Shown here piece after piece: positions 36,702-50,300 of a stretch of 64,000 bases of DNA (position 1 is the stretch's first letter; the number at the start of each line of letters is the position of its first letter). Origin of the DNA: Nelumbo lutea. Its lineage: Eukaryota > Streptophyta > Magnoliopsida > Proteales > Nelumbonaceae. The notes below the pieces were generated by a model that ran no database searches, was not told the DNA's origin, and worked only from the letters and a program-made list of their open reading frames with translations. A program made the position numbers and the translations under genes. The stretch is from positions 72,784,401 to 72,848,400 of the forward strand of contig JAKGHH010000001.1 in NCBI GenBank assembly GCA_022828595.1, given 5' to 3'.

Positions 36702-36737
<36 letters not shown>
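36702..36737. repeat. (AT)n microsatellite
   Basis: About 18 AT units directly before the 180-bp tandem array. Confidence 0.95.
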
Positions 36738-36738
<1 letters not shown>

Positions 36739-36742
<4 letters not shown>

Positions 36743-37262
36743 CTGCTAAAAGTAAAAATGCAACTTCCAACTTCCAAGCCCTTTCAATCACTATTTTGAA
36801 ATTGATTTAATTTCCAAATTTGTCATTCATATCAAATGCTCAAAAGGTAAAAATGCAACTTCCAACTTATTTTTGTTGACTCTCATTATTACATGATTAT
36901 TTTGGACATTATATATAATTAACTGCTAAAAGTAAAAAATGCAACTTCCAACTTCCAAGCCCTTTCAATCTCTATTTTAAAATTGATTTAATTTCCAAAT
37001 TTGTCATTCATATCAAATGCTCAAAAGGTAAAAATGCAACTTCCAACTTCTTTTTGTTGACTCTCATTATTACATGATTATTTTGGACATTATATATAAT
37101 TAACTGCTAAAAGTAAAAATGCAACTTCCAACTTCCAAGCCCTTTCAATCTCTATTTTAAAATTGATTTAATTTCCAAATTTATCATTCATATCAAATGC
37201 TCAAAGGTAAAAATGCAACTTCCAACTTTTTTTTGTTGTACATGATTATTTTGGACATTTTT
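36739..37262. repeat. 180-bp tandem repeat, three copies, upstream of COP1
   Basis: Units begin TTAACTGCTAAAAGTAAAA at 36739, 36919 and 37100, spacing 180 and 181 bp. The third lacks ~15 bp (CTCTCATTA region) at its right end. Within each unit GTAAAAATGCAACTTCCAAC occurs twice. Copies are nearly identical, so amplification is recent. The array ends about 740 bp before the COP1 start codon. Confidence 0.95.
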
Positions 37263-37440
37263 GTGCATAACGGTCTACTTGCAATTAGCAAGCGTGAGGT
37301 GAGGTAACAGCAACGGTCAGAAGGCTTCGGCAATTATTATGGGAATTGTAAAACAGGAAAACGATATGGAATGTTCGCGGCATTAAACCGAAAAATCGAA
37401 ATCTAGAGAAGCACATGGTTTCATAGAAGCCACGCCGAAC

Positions 37441-37522
37441 GACGTGGGCCCCCTTGGGTCCTTTATGGCGTTAGCGTACCGCCATGGACAGAATGAGCAG
37501 TGACGTGGCTGATTGCACGTTA
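37441..37522 (+). promoter_or_regulatory. ACGT-core motifs in the COP1 promoter
   Basis: GACGTGGG (37441), TGACGTGGC (37501-37509) and GCACGTTA (37515-37522) are ACGT-core elements, the class bound by bZIP factors such as HY5. The Arabidopsis COP1 promoter is known to be controlled through an ACGT element by HY5. That the same holds here is inferred from motif and position (about 490-565 bp before the ATG). Confidence 0.45.
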
Positions 37523-37825
37523 TACATAATAATAAAAGGTTCCTGTATTCTATTGACTTGACGATCTGGATTGGTCTGTTCTCTCATCAGAGATCAGAGT
37601 GATGTGGGTCCACTAGGTGGATCCGTGATCCGTCTCATGGAAGGAAAAGGAACCTTTGTAAATTCGTGCAGAGGCTAGAGGGGAAGGAGGGAGGATTGGT
37701 TAAAAGGTCAAGGGGTTAATACGACGGTCACTGTATAGGTACAGGTTGAGGAAACTTCTGTAAAGCTCCACTCCACTCACACAGTCACAGTCACCGTCAC
37801 ATTCAACGTGGGACATTTCTGCCCT

Positions 37826-38004
37826 CATATATATATATATATATTTTTTGTTTTCTCTCTTTCACTTCTCTCTCCGCCATAAACGACCACTCAACAAAAT
37901 AGAAGCCTCTCCTTTTTTATCTCTGGTCGTTTATTTCCCGAGGATCGGTCGTATCGAAGCTCTGCAACTCCGACTTTTTTTTGGTTCAAACAAATTGTGG
38001 AAAG
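37826..38004 (+). promoter_or_regulatory. likely COP1 core promoter and 5' leader
   Basis: A TA-rich tract (TATATATATATATATA, about 37829-37845) is followed by a pyrimidine-rich leader (TTTTCTCTCTTTCACTTCTC at about 37850) and then the ATG at 38005. No ATG occurs between 37850 and 38004, so no upstream reading frame is visible. The exact transcription start is unknown. Confidence 0.45.
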
Positions 38005-38355
38005 ATGGGCGAGAGTACAATGGGGGCTATCGTACCGTCAGTGAAGGCGGAGGCAAGAGCTTCAGCAGCAGTAGCAGGGCCGTCGGAGGCCGCTGACGAA
38101 GCGGTGTCGGCGGCAGCGACAGCAGGAGTAGGAGGAGCAGCTGCGGAGTCGCTCGAGACGGGAGTGGCTGAGTTCGATAAGGACTTCTTGTGTCCGATAT
38201 GCATGCAGATCATCAGAGACGCGTTCTTGACGATTTGTGGCCACAGCTTCTGTTACATGTGTATCATTACTCATCTTCACAACAAGAACGATTGTCCTTG
38301 TTGCGGTAACTACCTCACCAATAACCAGCTGTACCCTAATTTCCTCCTCAATAAG
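38005..38355 (+). CDS. COP1: COP1 exon 1 (residues 1-117)
   Basis: Holds the Ala/Glu-rich N-terminus and the complete RING finger ([20 protein letters not shown] region). It ends phase 0 at ..NFLLNK before gttagt. Confidence 0.95.
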
Positions 38356-41300
38356 GTTAGTTAATTATTCAATTCCGCCCTTTTAGTCATGTTCATTTCT
38401 TAGGATTTAATTTAAATTCTGCCTGATTTTGTTTTCGGTCTAAAGTCTACTCCTTTTACAATGTCTAAATTTTATGAGAAATTGAGAATTGAATAACTTT
38501 GCACCTCAATTTCTTGTTTGATCCCAAGTTTATGCACTTGATTTCTATAACATTGTAGATCACTAGCTTAATATTAAGAATTTTGGTTCAGAACACTTGG
38601 TATATATTCCTGGGCTCGTTAGAATATACTCTGAATTGCTCCATAGAATGGGGCGTGCATTAACAAAAATCTACAAGTAGACAGCATCAGCACTGTAAGT
38701 CCCGTATTACTTGTTTTAGACGTTCGTCGTCAGTTTAGAAATTCTACTTTGTCTAAATCAGGAACGGGAAAACAGAAAATATCATATTTTCAGTTAGTTA
38801 CCTGTCGAAGCATGGGTTCAACCGTTTAAAGCAATGAAAATTAGAAATTTTATGTCAATATATCCTATTTAAAACATTTCTGACCAGTTTGGAACTATCT
38901 AAGTGAAAATTGAGGATACTTTATTTATTTGGGTGTTTGGGTCGTGGAAGTGACATCTTAGATTTATGAAATTATCATCCCTACAATCTTATCAGTAGTA
39001 CATGAGTAAAGCTTGAGAAAAAAAAAGACTTTTAGAGGTTTTCTTCTATCAATGGTATGGAATAGGTTTCTCCTGTTCTTATCTAATAGAAGCCTGGAAG
39101 TCTTTAATGTAAACTGGTTGGTGGCTTGTCTAATTTAAGTTAAAACCTCAAACTTTAGTTTTCAAAAATTCCTTTAGATATTTAAGGTATATGCACATAT
39201 TATCTTATGTCGACAGCCATGGAATCATGTACTTGAAGGTGACTCTTTATTGATGTATTGGTTAATCTTCAGACATAATTAGTGTCATGAAATTATTTCC
39301 TTGGCATGCAGCTCATTATTATACGGTTTATCTGTGCCACATTTTGTAGCTACTGAAGAAGACTTCTGCTCGTCAAATAGGAAAAACCACATCTCCAGTA
39401 GAGCATCTTCGTCGAGCACTACAACAGGTCAGTTATTACTTCTATGTTGAGGCTGGAAAGTTTTGAAAAGAGACATCTAATCTCTGCAATCTGCATTACA
39501 TTTTTCTCTTGGTGGCTATCATATGAGTATTTCTTGGTTATATTGATTCAGCTAATGCATTAATTCATATGGTCCGGTTGCAAATTTGTTCCACTGATTT
39601 GATGAGCGTAACTTCAATTTCTTTTATTTCACTGTTCTCATCAGTGTTTTCAACCCGCCATTGACCCAACCGGTCGAACCGTCACCTGGCCAGGATTCTG
39701 GGTCCAGTTCTGTTAAAACCCATCATTCAGTCTGAAACTGTCGACTTGGTCAAAAACCGTCCGGCCTGGGCAGTTCAATTGAATTAAAACATAAATTAAA
39801 TATAAAATAAGACATATATCATATCTAAAACATAATCATACATTATTTATTGATAAAACATGCATTTGCACAATATATGCAAAAACGGTTCGGCCTCCTG
39901 GTTGGTTTTTGAAACACTGGTTCTCATATTTAACATGCTACTTAATTATTGCTCTTATTCTGCAATTAGAACCCCATACGGGGAAGATTCATCTTGCATA
40001 TCTAAGTCATATTGGTGTTCTTGAAGATTTATGTTTATTAAGTAGTTAATTTTTGCTTGTGTCAACTTTAACCTAGGTTGTGGATAACCTCTTTATGTTA
40101 TATTACAATGAAAAATAATATAAAAATTGATTTACATGATGGACATCAAAACAAAGACCTAACAATCCATTGTGTTCTATATGGATTCATTTGCTATACA
40201 TACAAGTTATGGCAATGTGGAACAACTGCTATAAATCCCTTTTTTTTTAACTGCCCACCTAGTTAACCTATCTGGAATTGCATTTCAAGATAGTCATGTC
40301 AAATAGATGTTTAATCTAATTCAAATTGTTTGAGACTCTTCTTGCACTTTTCCCTAAACACTTTCCCCATCTTATGGAATTCATTTTATCTTTTTCAACC
40401 TGGATGGAAGATGGTTTTCGTGATGATCCCTAAAACCAACAAAAAGTGACCTTTTCCTTGGAAGAGTTGGCATCCCAATGGATCCACTCTTTAACTTTAA
40501 CCATTTAATTATTCCTTTTCACCATAAAAGTCTAAATAACATTTGGTTTCAAAAATATCCAGTGAGTATTTTGAATGAACAGTCCTTGTTTTTTTTTTTT
40601 CTATTTCTTATCATTTTCCCTCAAACTGTCATTCTTCCCCTTTCCATATTGTTAATCTTGTCAGAATCAGTCATCCTATGACTATCAAAACGTTTCACTC
40701 TATACTGAATATCGAAAAATGTGATGCCATGGTTCATAATATAATGGGCTTATCTAGTGAAAAGGATACATTCAAGATGCCAGAGTTATTTATCGGGAAC
40801 AATTAGGTTTCTTTTCAGTGATGAAGCCATAAGTCATGTCAGAATTAGTAGTTACAGGAAGCAGTGTTTTAAAAGGTGTGGGAAGTGCACCTCCAGGCAA
40901 GGTGCCTCCAAATGCCCTGCAGCACATTCTAGAAGCACTTATGCTTCCTAGATGTGCGCCTCAGGTGCATGAGGTGTACCAGAGGCATATGCCTCATGTA
41001 CCTCATGCAAACCTTGCTCAAAAAAGAAAGAAAAGGAAAAGGAAAGGAAGGAAGGAAGGAAGGAAGGAAGGAAGGAAAGAGAATAAAAGAAACAAGAAAA
41101 AAAAAGAACTCCTTTCTCCTCCCTCCTCTTGAGGAGGATTATGCCTCTTACATTCTGAACTGCACCTCACTCCTCTAGGCAGTGGAACACCTTGCATCAT
41201 GCCTCCACATTCCAAAACATTGACAGGAAGAATCCAATACTAGAGATAACATGAATGAGCTGTATCTTTTGTTGCTGTTTGAGTTGGAGTCTGGTTGGTC

Positions 41301-44300
41301 CTAGAATCAAGGGATTTCATGTGCTTCACCGTGAGATATGTATGTACGCTATGATGCTTCTTTTACACGAATAGGTGAAATAATTTATTATTAAACATTA
41401 ACCATTCTGCAGGATAAGGCACTAGACCTGTCTTTTCATCATTTATTTTTCCAAAAAAATTGAGATCTTATTACAATCTGATTTCAGTCTAAAAGATTTA
41501 TATGATTGCTAATAGTAGTAGCATGTTGTTACCAATTTTGTTGTTTTTAAGGCTTAAAAAAACAATTTTATTGTTTTCCCTTTCAAATCATGCTTTTCTC
41601 AGACTTGTTAAATGTGACGCTTCCTTGTGGCCCTTAGACAGGGTTGTGAAGTGTCAGTTAAGGAGTTAGACAGTCTGCTGACTATCCTTCTAGAGAAAAA
41701 AAGAAAAATGGAGCAAGAAGAAGCTGAGACAAATATGCAGATTCTGCTTGATTTCTTGAATTGCCTAAGGAAGCAAAAGCTTGAAGAGTTGAATGAGGTT
41801 TGTTGTGTTGTTTTCTTTTTTCCATTAATTTATTTGGCATTTCCATCCAAATGGAACCAGTTAATTCCAGATATTTTGTATTAGAAAATTTGAAACTCCC
41901 TTGTTTAAGACTGTAGTGTTATCTTCAACAATATATGTGCAGCATAAGGGCGCTCATCTATTGCTGGTTCTTACCTTAAACTGGGGAATCTTAGTTCCCT
42001 CATGACTGAAATCCTCCATTCACTTGCTTTCTGTTCATTTTTTAAGTTCAACATCAATGAGTTTCTGCATCTTTTGTAGATACAAAATGATCTTCAGTAC
42101 ATTAAGGAGGACGTTGATGCTGTAGAGAGACATAGAATAGAGTTATATCGAGCAAGGGAGAGATATTCAGTGAAGCTGAGAATGCTTCATGATGAACCCA
42201 TGGTTACGAAAGCATGGCCATCTTCAATGGATAAGCACAGTTCTGGTCTTATCTCTAGTGGTCGAAGTGCACAAGGAGGAACAAGTTTAGGCAATTTTCA
42301 GAACAAGAGAGACTTAAAGGCTCAAGCCAGCTCTCAGGGATTCCAAAGAAAGGATGCTCTCAGTGGATCAGATACACAAAATGCCACTACTCAATCAGGA
42401 CTTGCTACAAGAAAAAGGCGGGTTCATGCACAGGTTAGTAACTTCATAAAATTTTCATTTGTATAATTTGGAGTTTTGGACATGTTGTATGGATTGTATT
42501 ATGGTTTTGTACTAAGATGGGCAATAGTGTACTGATAGACACTGGTTTACATAAAGATAAAGGGTTTATACCCTAAAATTCCTATTTTCAGAAATTGTCT
42601 ATATAATCTTCTTGATAACCAGAAAAGAACAGCAGAAATCCAGAAATCTACAAGATGGAATGGAAGATAAAAATATGCTAAGGGTCAGCCATGGACCTCC
42701 AGATCTGCTCAATGAGTTCTGGTATACTAAGCTCTTCTTTGAGCATGGAGTTTGAGATGAAAACCTCCCTCCCTCGCTATTGTGTAGTAAGGCAAAGAAA
42801 TGATGTATATTATATTCAAAAGATGCTACAAGGAATACTTCCTTAGACATATGCGCATATACATTTACACATAATCTAATGTTTAATACCTGGAAGTGGA
42901 AGTACCAAAACTTATTTGAGTTGTCTTGTCTTATTTTTTATTTATTCTTTCTGGATGCACTCATTCCATCTCTTGCAACAGTTCAATGATCTACAAGAAT
43001 GTTACTTGCAAAAGCGGCGACAGTGGGCCAACCAATCACATAAGCAAGAAGAGAGGGAGTCAAATGCCATTAGGAGAGAAGGGTATAATGCAGGTCTTGA
43101 GGATTTTCAATCTGTATTGACTACTTTTACACGATACAGGTATATGGTTATGCATATTTTTAGTTATTAGTTATAGTTATGTTGCCTATTTTCTTATTTT
43201 GATGTTTAATGTGTTTATTTCTTTGGTTGTGGGAATCAGTCGATTGAGGGTCATAGCAGAACTCAGGCATGGGGATATTTTTCACTCTGCCAATATTGTA
43301 TCAAGGTGAGGAGAATTTTTTGCTTTTATGTTCTCTTCGGGGTATATCTTTTATGTTGGGAAAACTTTTAGTTTGTACTTGTTTTGCTTTTCTATAAGAT
43401 ATTGACTTAATCAGTTTCTTGGAAAAATCATATTTTTTTTTTGTATAAGAATTATGTTTAGTAAATTATAAAAATTACCTAAAAAATATGATAAATAATT
43501 GCTGGGAATTGAATTTCCTTGTGTTAGCAAGCCTTGCAACTGGAAGGGCTGAGTTGGTTTGGTCCATACTGTGGTAGAGGCATAGAGCAGGGAAATTCTG
43601 AAAATTAGTTCAACTTTGCTGAATCAGGACTTAGGAAGTCATTAAGTAATCCAACTATGGTATTGCCACCATTTTTTGGGTATTCTTGACCACGGAAAAA
43701 GCATTGGCAGTGGCCTGTAGCTCAATTAGAATGTTTGTCCATATTTTTGTCTGTGTGAAAACTCTGATCCAAGTGTTTTTCACTTTGAAATGTAACAAAC
43801 CTATCCAGAATGCCATCCATGTCTATTAATGTTCTTTGCTATTTGAGACGATATTGAGCTTCAGTTAGAACAGTTGGATATGACCCTTGATAATTTTTTT
43901 TGCCATTTGAGACAACTTTGAACCTAAAATGTTGTGGATATTACCCTTGATGGAGTGCAACGGAAAAACGAGATTCATGTAGCTGATTCATACAAGGCAT
44001 GGTTCAAAGTATCGACATGATGGGATTCATGTAGCTGATTCATACAAGGCATGGTTCGAAGTATCAACATGCCTCTGTGTATCGGCAGAGGCGTATTGGC
44101 ACTTAGATACAAGCGGAAATGCTTTTTTTTATTTATTTTTTCCAAAATTTGGGTTTTGGGAAGATATTTAGACATATTTTTTTATTAAAAAAGAGTGGGG
44201 TCCTGAAACACCTGTAAACAGGTGTACCGGACCCCCGAAGATACGATACGATACACCCTGTATCAGGCGTATCATATCGAAATTTTGAACTGTGATATAA

Positions 44301-47300
44301 GGATAAGGCTTTGTTGAGTGGACTGAGCTAAAAGTCAGGAGTTAACCACATAGCTTATATCTTCAACCTATCTGGATATTAGAAGATGGAGGCTACAGCA
44401 ATCCTTAAAGTTCTGCACAATTTTTTTTCTGAAGAGAAAACTAATATAATCATCTGGTATAAGTGATAGATTTAAATATTGATTAGGAAGACAAAAAAGT
44501 ATTCTTGTGAAATATGTTGTGACGGCTTCACTTATTTGAACCTCTGTGAAATATTGGTGCCAAAAGTTTGACATAGTTGAAAGATTCTAACTATCCTAGT
44601 CACCACATTCTTCGTATGGGTGGGAAAATATGTGCATTCACTCTAAAAGTAAAATGAAAAAAGTGATCTACCAACTTATCTCCATCCCCTGGGTGAATTT
44701 ATCTGTGGCAGTGTGGTGTTTCCTTTCCTTTGCATGGTCTTTATCTTACATCTCAATTTGATCGACTTTCTGCCTTGCAATTCCGAGGGTATAAGTAAAA
44801 GAGAGAGCTTGCAAAAACCTTAATATATAACCAAGCATCCGACTTAAAAACTTGAAAAAAACATGCTTTTTTCCAAGTAGTCTTCCCAGTGAATTTTCTA
44901 TCTGAAGCTGGTGCTATCTCAGTTACCAATTTATATTGTAAGGAAGATTTGGATATAACAAGTAACACTAGAAGTTATTGGTGGTGGGAAATTAGATACA
45001 ACTACAAAAAATAACAAAAACAATAAGCAGTAGTAGCGGAGACACTGGAAGTGGGAATTATCTAATGTGATGTTGGTAGAATAGTTAGTAGTAGTGGAAG
45101 ACTAACATAATTCTGATAGTCTAACATATCCTCCTCTATAGATTCACATTGTGTAATAAATAAATTTTGGCTTTTTTTTTTTAATTAACCACCCTTTCTA
45201 TGCAGCATAGAATTTGATCGTGATGATGAGTTATTTGCTACTGCTGGAGTTTCTAGGCGCATTAAAGTCTTTGAGTTTTCCTCGGTAAGCTGTCTGTTGT
45301 CATAAGTTATTTTGCTTTGCTTTTGCAATTACAGATTGTTATATGAATAAGTCTTAGTTTCTCAGTACAAACTTTATAATGGTCACATGGAAGTATAGCA
45401 GTAATCAATTTCTTTTGTTACTTACATGTTAAAACTAACAGGTTAGGATAACAACCTTCTTTAACAACTCTAGCTTGTTTTGTCTCCAAATAAGAATCTT
45501 TGTTATGATGTTTTTTCATTTTTTTAATTATTTGTTGGTTTTCTATACCACCTATTGCATAAGCAAGGGGTGATCTGATGCAAGTTGATGGTTGTAAAGA
45601 ACTAGGGAACGTGGTTTGATGATTTATAGTAAAATTGCATTTATTCTATACATTAGCTGTTATTTTATGTCACATATACAAGGAGAAATTGCTATGTAGA
45701 AGTGTCCTAAGTATCTATGGGGTATCAAGTATTATGGATTGTTGGAATCAAGGTTCAAAATATCGATACACCCCGATATTCTGGAAGGGGTGTATCGTTA
45801 CTTAGAACATTTTTTATAGATATTGATACTTTGAACATTGCACCTTTTTTTTTTTTTAATTTTTTCTCAAAATTTCACAGGGGGCTATTTTTATGTTCTT
45901 TAATTTCAAAAGGGGGCTATTTCCCATTGTACTTGTCATCATCGTACATGTGCTGATGTACTTTCATTCTTTTCATTTCAATACAATTCTTAACCTTCTT
46001 CAAAAAACAAAAAGAAAAAAAAAGAGTTTCTTAAAAATGCCTTAATAGGCATGTTGGTAAACAAAAGACTCCGTATTGTATTGAAATATTGAACCTTGGT
46101 TGGATTTCTATCCTTGTCCTGCATGGACACTTCATGGCAGTTCAAACTGGTCCTTAGAAATGTTGATTTGGTCAAGCATACCCCACATACATGTGTTAGT
46201 AGTTGTAATCCTTAGTACTTATTATTTTATGCTCATGTGTTGATGTAAAATAACTTTAATTTCCGTTTATATATATATATATATTTGTTTTTATTTGAGC
46301 GAGTCAAATGGTTGAACTGGACAATTGAGCTGTTCAGCCTGTGATCCAATGACCAAAACAATTTTGTCCAGTGCAAGAAACATTATTAGGAGAGTCCATG
46401 CAACATTGGTTGAGGGTAGAGACTTGTTGATCTTTTATACTTTTTTGATATAGAATTAATTGGACTTTGATAATTTTTGTAAGGAAAAATTAAGATCAGT
46501 TGCGTGGCACATAAATACATTTTTTGGTATTGGTACCACTGCCACAAAATGCACCTCAAGCTGTAAATATTGCACCAGGAGTGATTTAATGTTACACTTT
46601 GCTAAGGGTGCTTAATTACAGATACATATAAACATTGCAAATATAAGAGGTGCAGTGTTAGATGTTGTTGAACATTTACGGCTAAAGGTTCATTTTGGAA
46701 CATTGGTATTGAAAAATGTGTTTGTGTAACATAGAAATTGCATAAAATAAATAAATCCGACATACAAATATGCTTTTCTTTATGGCATGAGTGTTGGAAG
46801 ATAACAGATAGCTTCATTGCTTACCTAAACCTTTATGAAACTTGTTTTAACAGGACATGTTCCGGCTGTTGTAACATTGATTGGCCCACTTTTGTAGATT
46901 AGACTGTGACAGACTTAGTGGATGATCACAACCACTCAGCAATGTAGGGGCTAGGTGGTACCTAGTTTGATTCACCTATCAAGTCAAAGCATTGATTAAT
47001 AAGTACCTAGGGGGTGACTAATCAACTGGAACAAATGTGCTAACTGCTAAGAATTAATGAAAAAAAGGATGCCAATACATATATGTGCTAGTAAGACTAA
47101 AATGTGCAATAAAACATGACCATAAACATGAACAACTAACGCTACAAATATGAAGCATTGTTTGGTCTGCACCACTTAAAACCCAAAACAGAAAGTGCAT
47201 TAACACTGAAATGATTTAATGGCTTAAAACCATGCCTATACACATGCATAATGTAAACACCCTTAATTGAAAGTCAAAGGTCTTAAATGGCTGAATTTTG

Positions 47301-50300
47301 TAGATGACCAGCTCCTTAGTTGTTAGTTCCCATTTCCCACATTACACTTACAATCAATTAGTTTCTATTAATATAGGATTCATATATTAATATAGTTCCC
47401 GCGTTTATGTTCACAATGTTGAGTTAAGGAGGGAATGGTGTTGGATCTGGAATGGATTTACTTGAATGGCTGGTTGAGAAAGGGAGCTTTATAGCTGAAC
47501 TGTCTAATTTGAGATTAGAGAGGTTTCAGATTTGTAACAAGGTTCAAAATTTTGCTGTATTGGCCGATACGTATCGTATTGGTGGCTTCCCAATACGCCC
47601 CTACAGTGGGGGTTTTGGGGTCTGACCTGGTTCAGGGGGTGGATGGACCTTAAACCAACCCCTCTGAATCAGATTGAAAAAAAAAGGAGAAGCAGCCTTG
47701 ATACGGGCCAATACGCCCCTACCGCCTACCGGGATATTAATCTACTTTCTCTCATTTTATGTGCCTAGGTTTTCCTTAATAAACTAAAATTCTTGACAAC
47801 TAAGAAAAGATTCATTCATTTTGAAGTCTTCTCACTCAGCAGAACCAAGGATATTCCTTCCTCTCCAATTCTCTTTCTTGAGCTTGCATTACAAATCAAG
47901 GTTCAAAATATTGATACAGGCCGATATGCCTGCCTTCAAAATGAATGAATCTTTTCTTAGTTGTCAAGAATTTTAGTTTATTAAGGAAAACCTAGGTACA
48001 TAAAATGAGAGGGAGTAGATTAAGATGGTTTGGTCACGTGCATGGAAGACCATCAACAGTACCTATAAGAAGTGGTTTGTTACAAGTTGAAGGGATAGAA
48101 GGGCTATAGGTAGAGTCGATAGACCAAACAGAACATAGATACTAGTAATAATAAATGATTTAAGCACCAATAATGTAACAATGGATATGGCATTCAATTT
48201 CTCCGAAAAAAAAAGATATGGCATTAAACAGATGCAATGGTGAAACAGGATTCATGTAGCTGACCCATATAGTTGGGATAAGGTTTGGATGATGATGATG
48301 ATGAAGGAAACTTAATGATCTCTTAATTGAAGCTTTACAATATATTTATGAAGTCCTAGGGTAGGCCATGCTTTGTTTGTTTTTTGTTGTTTTTTTAATA
48401 CTTGACAACTAAGAACAGATTTCTTAAAACTAGTTTACTTGACTAACACCCAAGACACTTCTAATTTCAGGAAACTTTTCAAAGCAAATAAAAGCAACTT
48501 CCTAATTAAATACACCCAAGACACTTCTAATTTCAGGAAACTTTTCAAAGCAAATAAAAGCAACTTCCTAATTAAATCTAGATAAACCAGAAACTACTAA
48601 AAACAATAAATCATTAGTTTGTTTTTTGTTTTTTTGTTGTTTTTTTAATCATGTCCTTGTGGCCATATAGGTTGAATCACTTCATTGGTGGTATAATTAG
48701 GCATGGAGTCCTAAAACACCCACTTTGTCAGTCCATGCCTTGACTATGTTGCCACCTAGTTTTGGAGCATTTTCTGGAATATTCACTAGAGGAGCTTACC
48801 CTGTGGTCATCTAAATAGGTTAATAACTTAATGTCATAGTTTTCAATGCGTCAAGGTGAGGCTACGCAACCGGGGGGTGGGGTGACTTGTTGCCTAGGTG
48901 GGTGCCTAGACATTTTTTTTTTCTTTTTTTTTTTATGTAAATGAAAACTACAAATCCTAGGGTAATTCCCTAGGTTCCAAGCAACTGAAGCAAGCAGCAA
49001 CCATCTTTCAGTAGTAATTGTCTATAATCTTCATAAAAAATGTATAAACTTCATTTAAAACATAGAAAGTCAACATATTCATGAAAAAGTTTAGGAAGAA
49101 AAAAGTTTCAGAAAATAAAGGGGATGATACCCTATTTTTTTCCTAGGAAAAGAAGAAAAGAAAGGATGAAAGAAGAAGAATAATATGAAGAAATAAAAAA
49201 GAATCTAGTATTTTAACTCACAAACTGAATAATCAATATGTGTTGATTGGACAAAATTTTGAATTCTTCCTTGCTTATCATTTCAGGTTTCAAAGTCTTC
49301 AAGGGTTCAATACAGCATACATTTTGATTGAACCCTAACAAATAAGGAAATAAAAGAAAGAAACTAGTATTTTGATTAAAAAACTGAATAATTAAATTTA
49401 GTAATGTAAGTTTTTTTATTATAAAAGTATCCAAGAGCACCATGTATAAATTACCTTAGCGGTTAAGTAAGGTGACCATCCATTGGTGCTTCGTAGGCAT
49501 TGCCTTGACAACTTTGGCCAATATTAATTGTAAGAGATCTATTGTTATTGTTGTTGTTTTATTATCATTATCTCAAAAAATAAGAATATATAAGTATCCA
49601 AGAGCACCATGTACAAAATGTCTTGGTGGTTAAGCGTGGCAACCCTTCATGGGCACGTTGTCGCCTCGGCGGATGCCTAGGCATTGCCCCACATGCCAAT
49701 TTTAGATTATGATAATGATAGGAATAATGTATCCAAAGTTTTCTATAAAGTTCATGTATTTTTTATTTTTTATATATTTTTTGTTTTTCACTATTAATTG
49801 GATGCAGACTACAAAATTTGGACCTAATTATGTAAGCACCTCATATTGGGCTACAAAGTTTTAGGTATCATTGGCAGGCCTACCTATTGGGTTGGACTAT
49901 TCTTTTTGTGATGTTTTATCTTCTTAGTGTATACTTTTTTGTTTACTTATCAAAAAAATGTAAGATTTAGAGAGGGAGAATTGAATGAGGTGAAAATTGT
50001 AGTTCAAACTATATTTTAAACCTCACAATTAAATAGGGATTAAATTCAAAAAATGAGTATTTTAGTCGAAAGAAAGTTTCACAAATTTTTTCATATTTTT
50101 AATAGTAGTGTAAATATGGAGTTTTAGATGTATTCAATTTTTCTATTATTTTTTTTTATTTCCGTGTGTGTAAAAATAATACTGTTATTTAAACTTATTT
50201 TTTGTTTAATATGTTAAATATATGATATTATACATGTGCCCAAATGTTTTTTTTTTTTTTTTTGTAAAATTTATGTATTTTTTATTTGAGTTTTTTGTAT

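Larger units (their letters stand above)
36363..37318. mobile_element. composite with ~48-bp inverted ends around a hAT end and tandem repeats
   Basis: GACCGTTGCTGAAACCTCC..TTGCAAGTAGACC (36363-36413) matches, in reverse complement, GGTCTACTTGCAATTAGCAA..CAGCAACGGTC (37272-37318). The two arms enclose a hAT-like left end (36423) and the 180-bp tandem repeat, so the enclosed DNA is probably a later insertion into an older inverted-repeat element. Confidence 0.55.

Noticed and set aside
37981..38004. Longer COP1 reading frame opening at TTG 37981
   Set aside because: The codons before ATG 38005 are open but include no ATG, and ATG 38005 has a good context and the expected length.
41627..41641. 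COP1 exon 3 starting upstream at the AG of 41635-41636
   Set aside because: That acceptor would shift the frame. The AG at 41640-41641 joins exon 2 (..RRALQQ) to GCEVSVKE in frame, as in known COP1.
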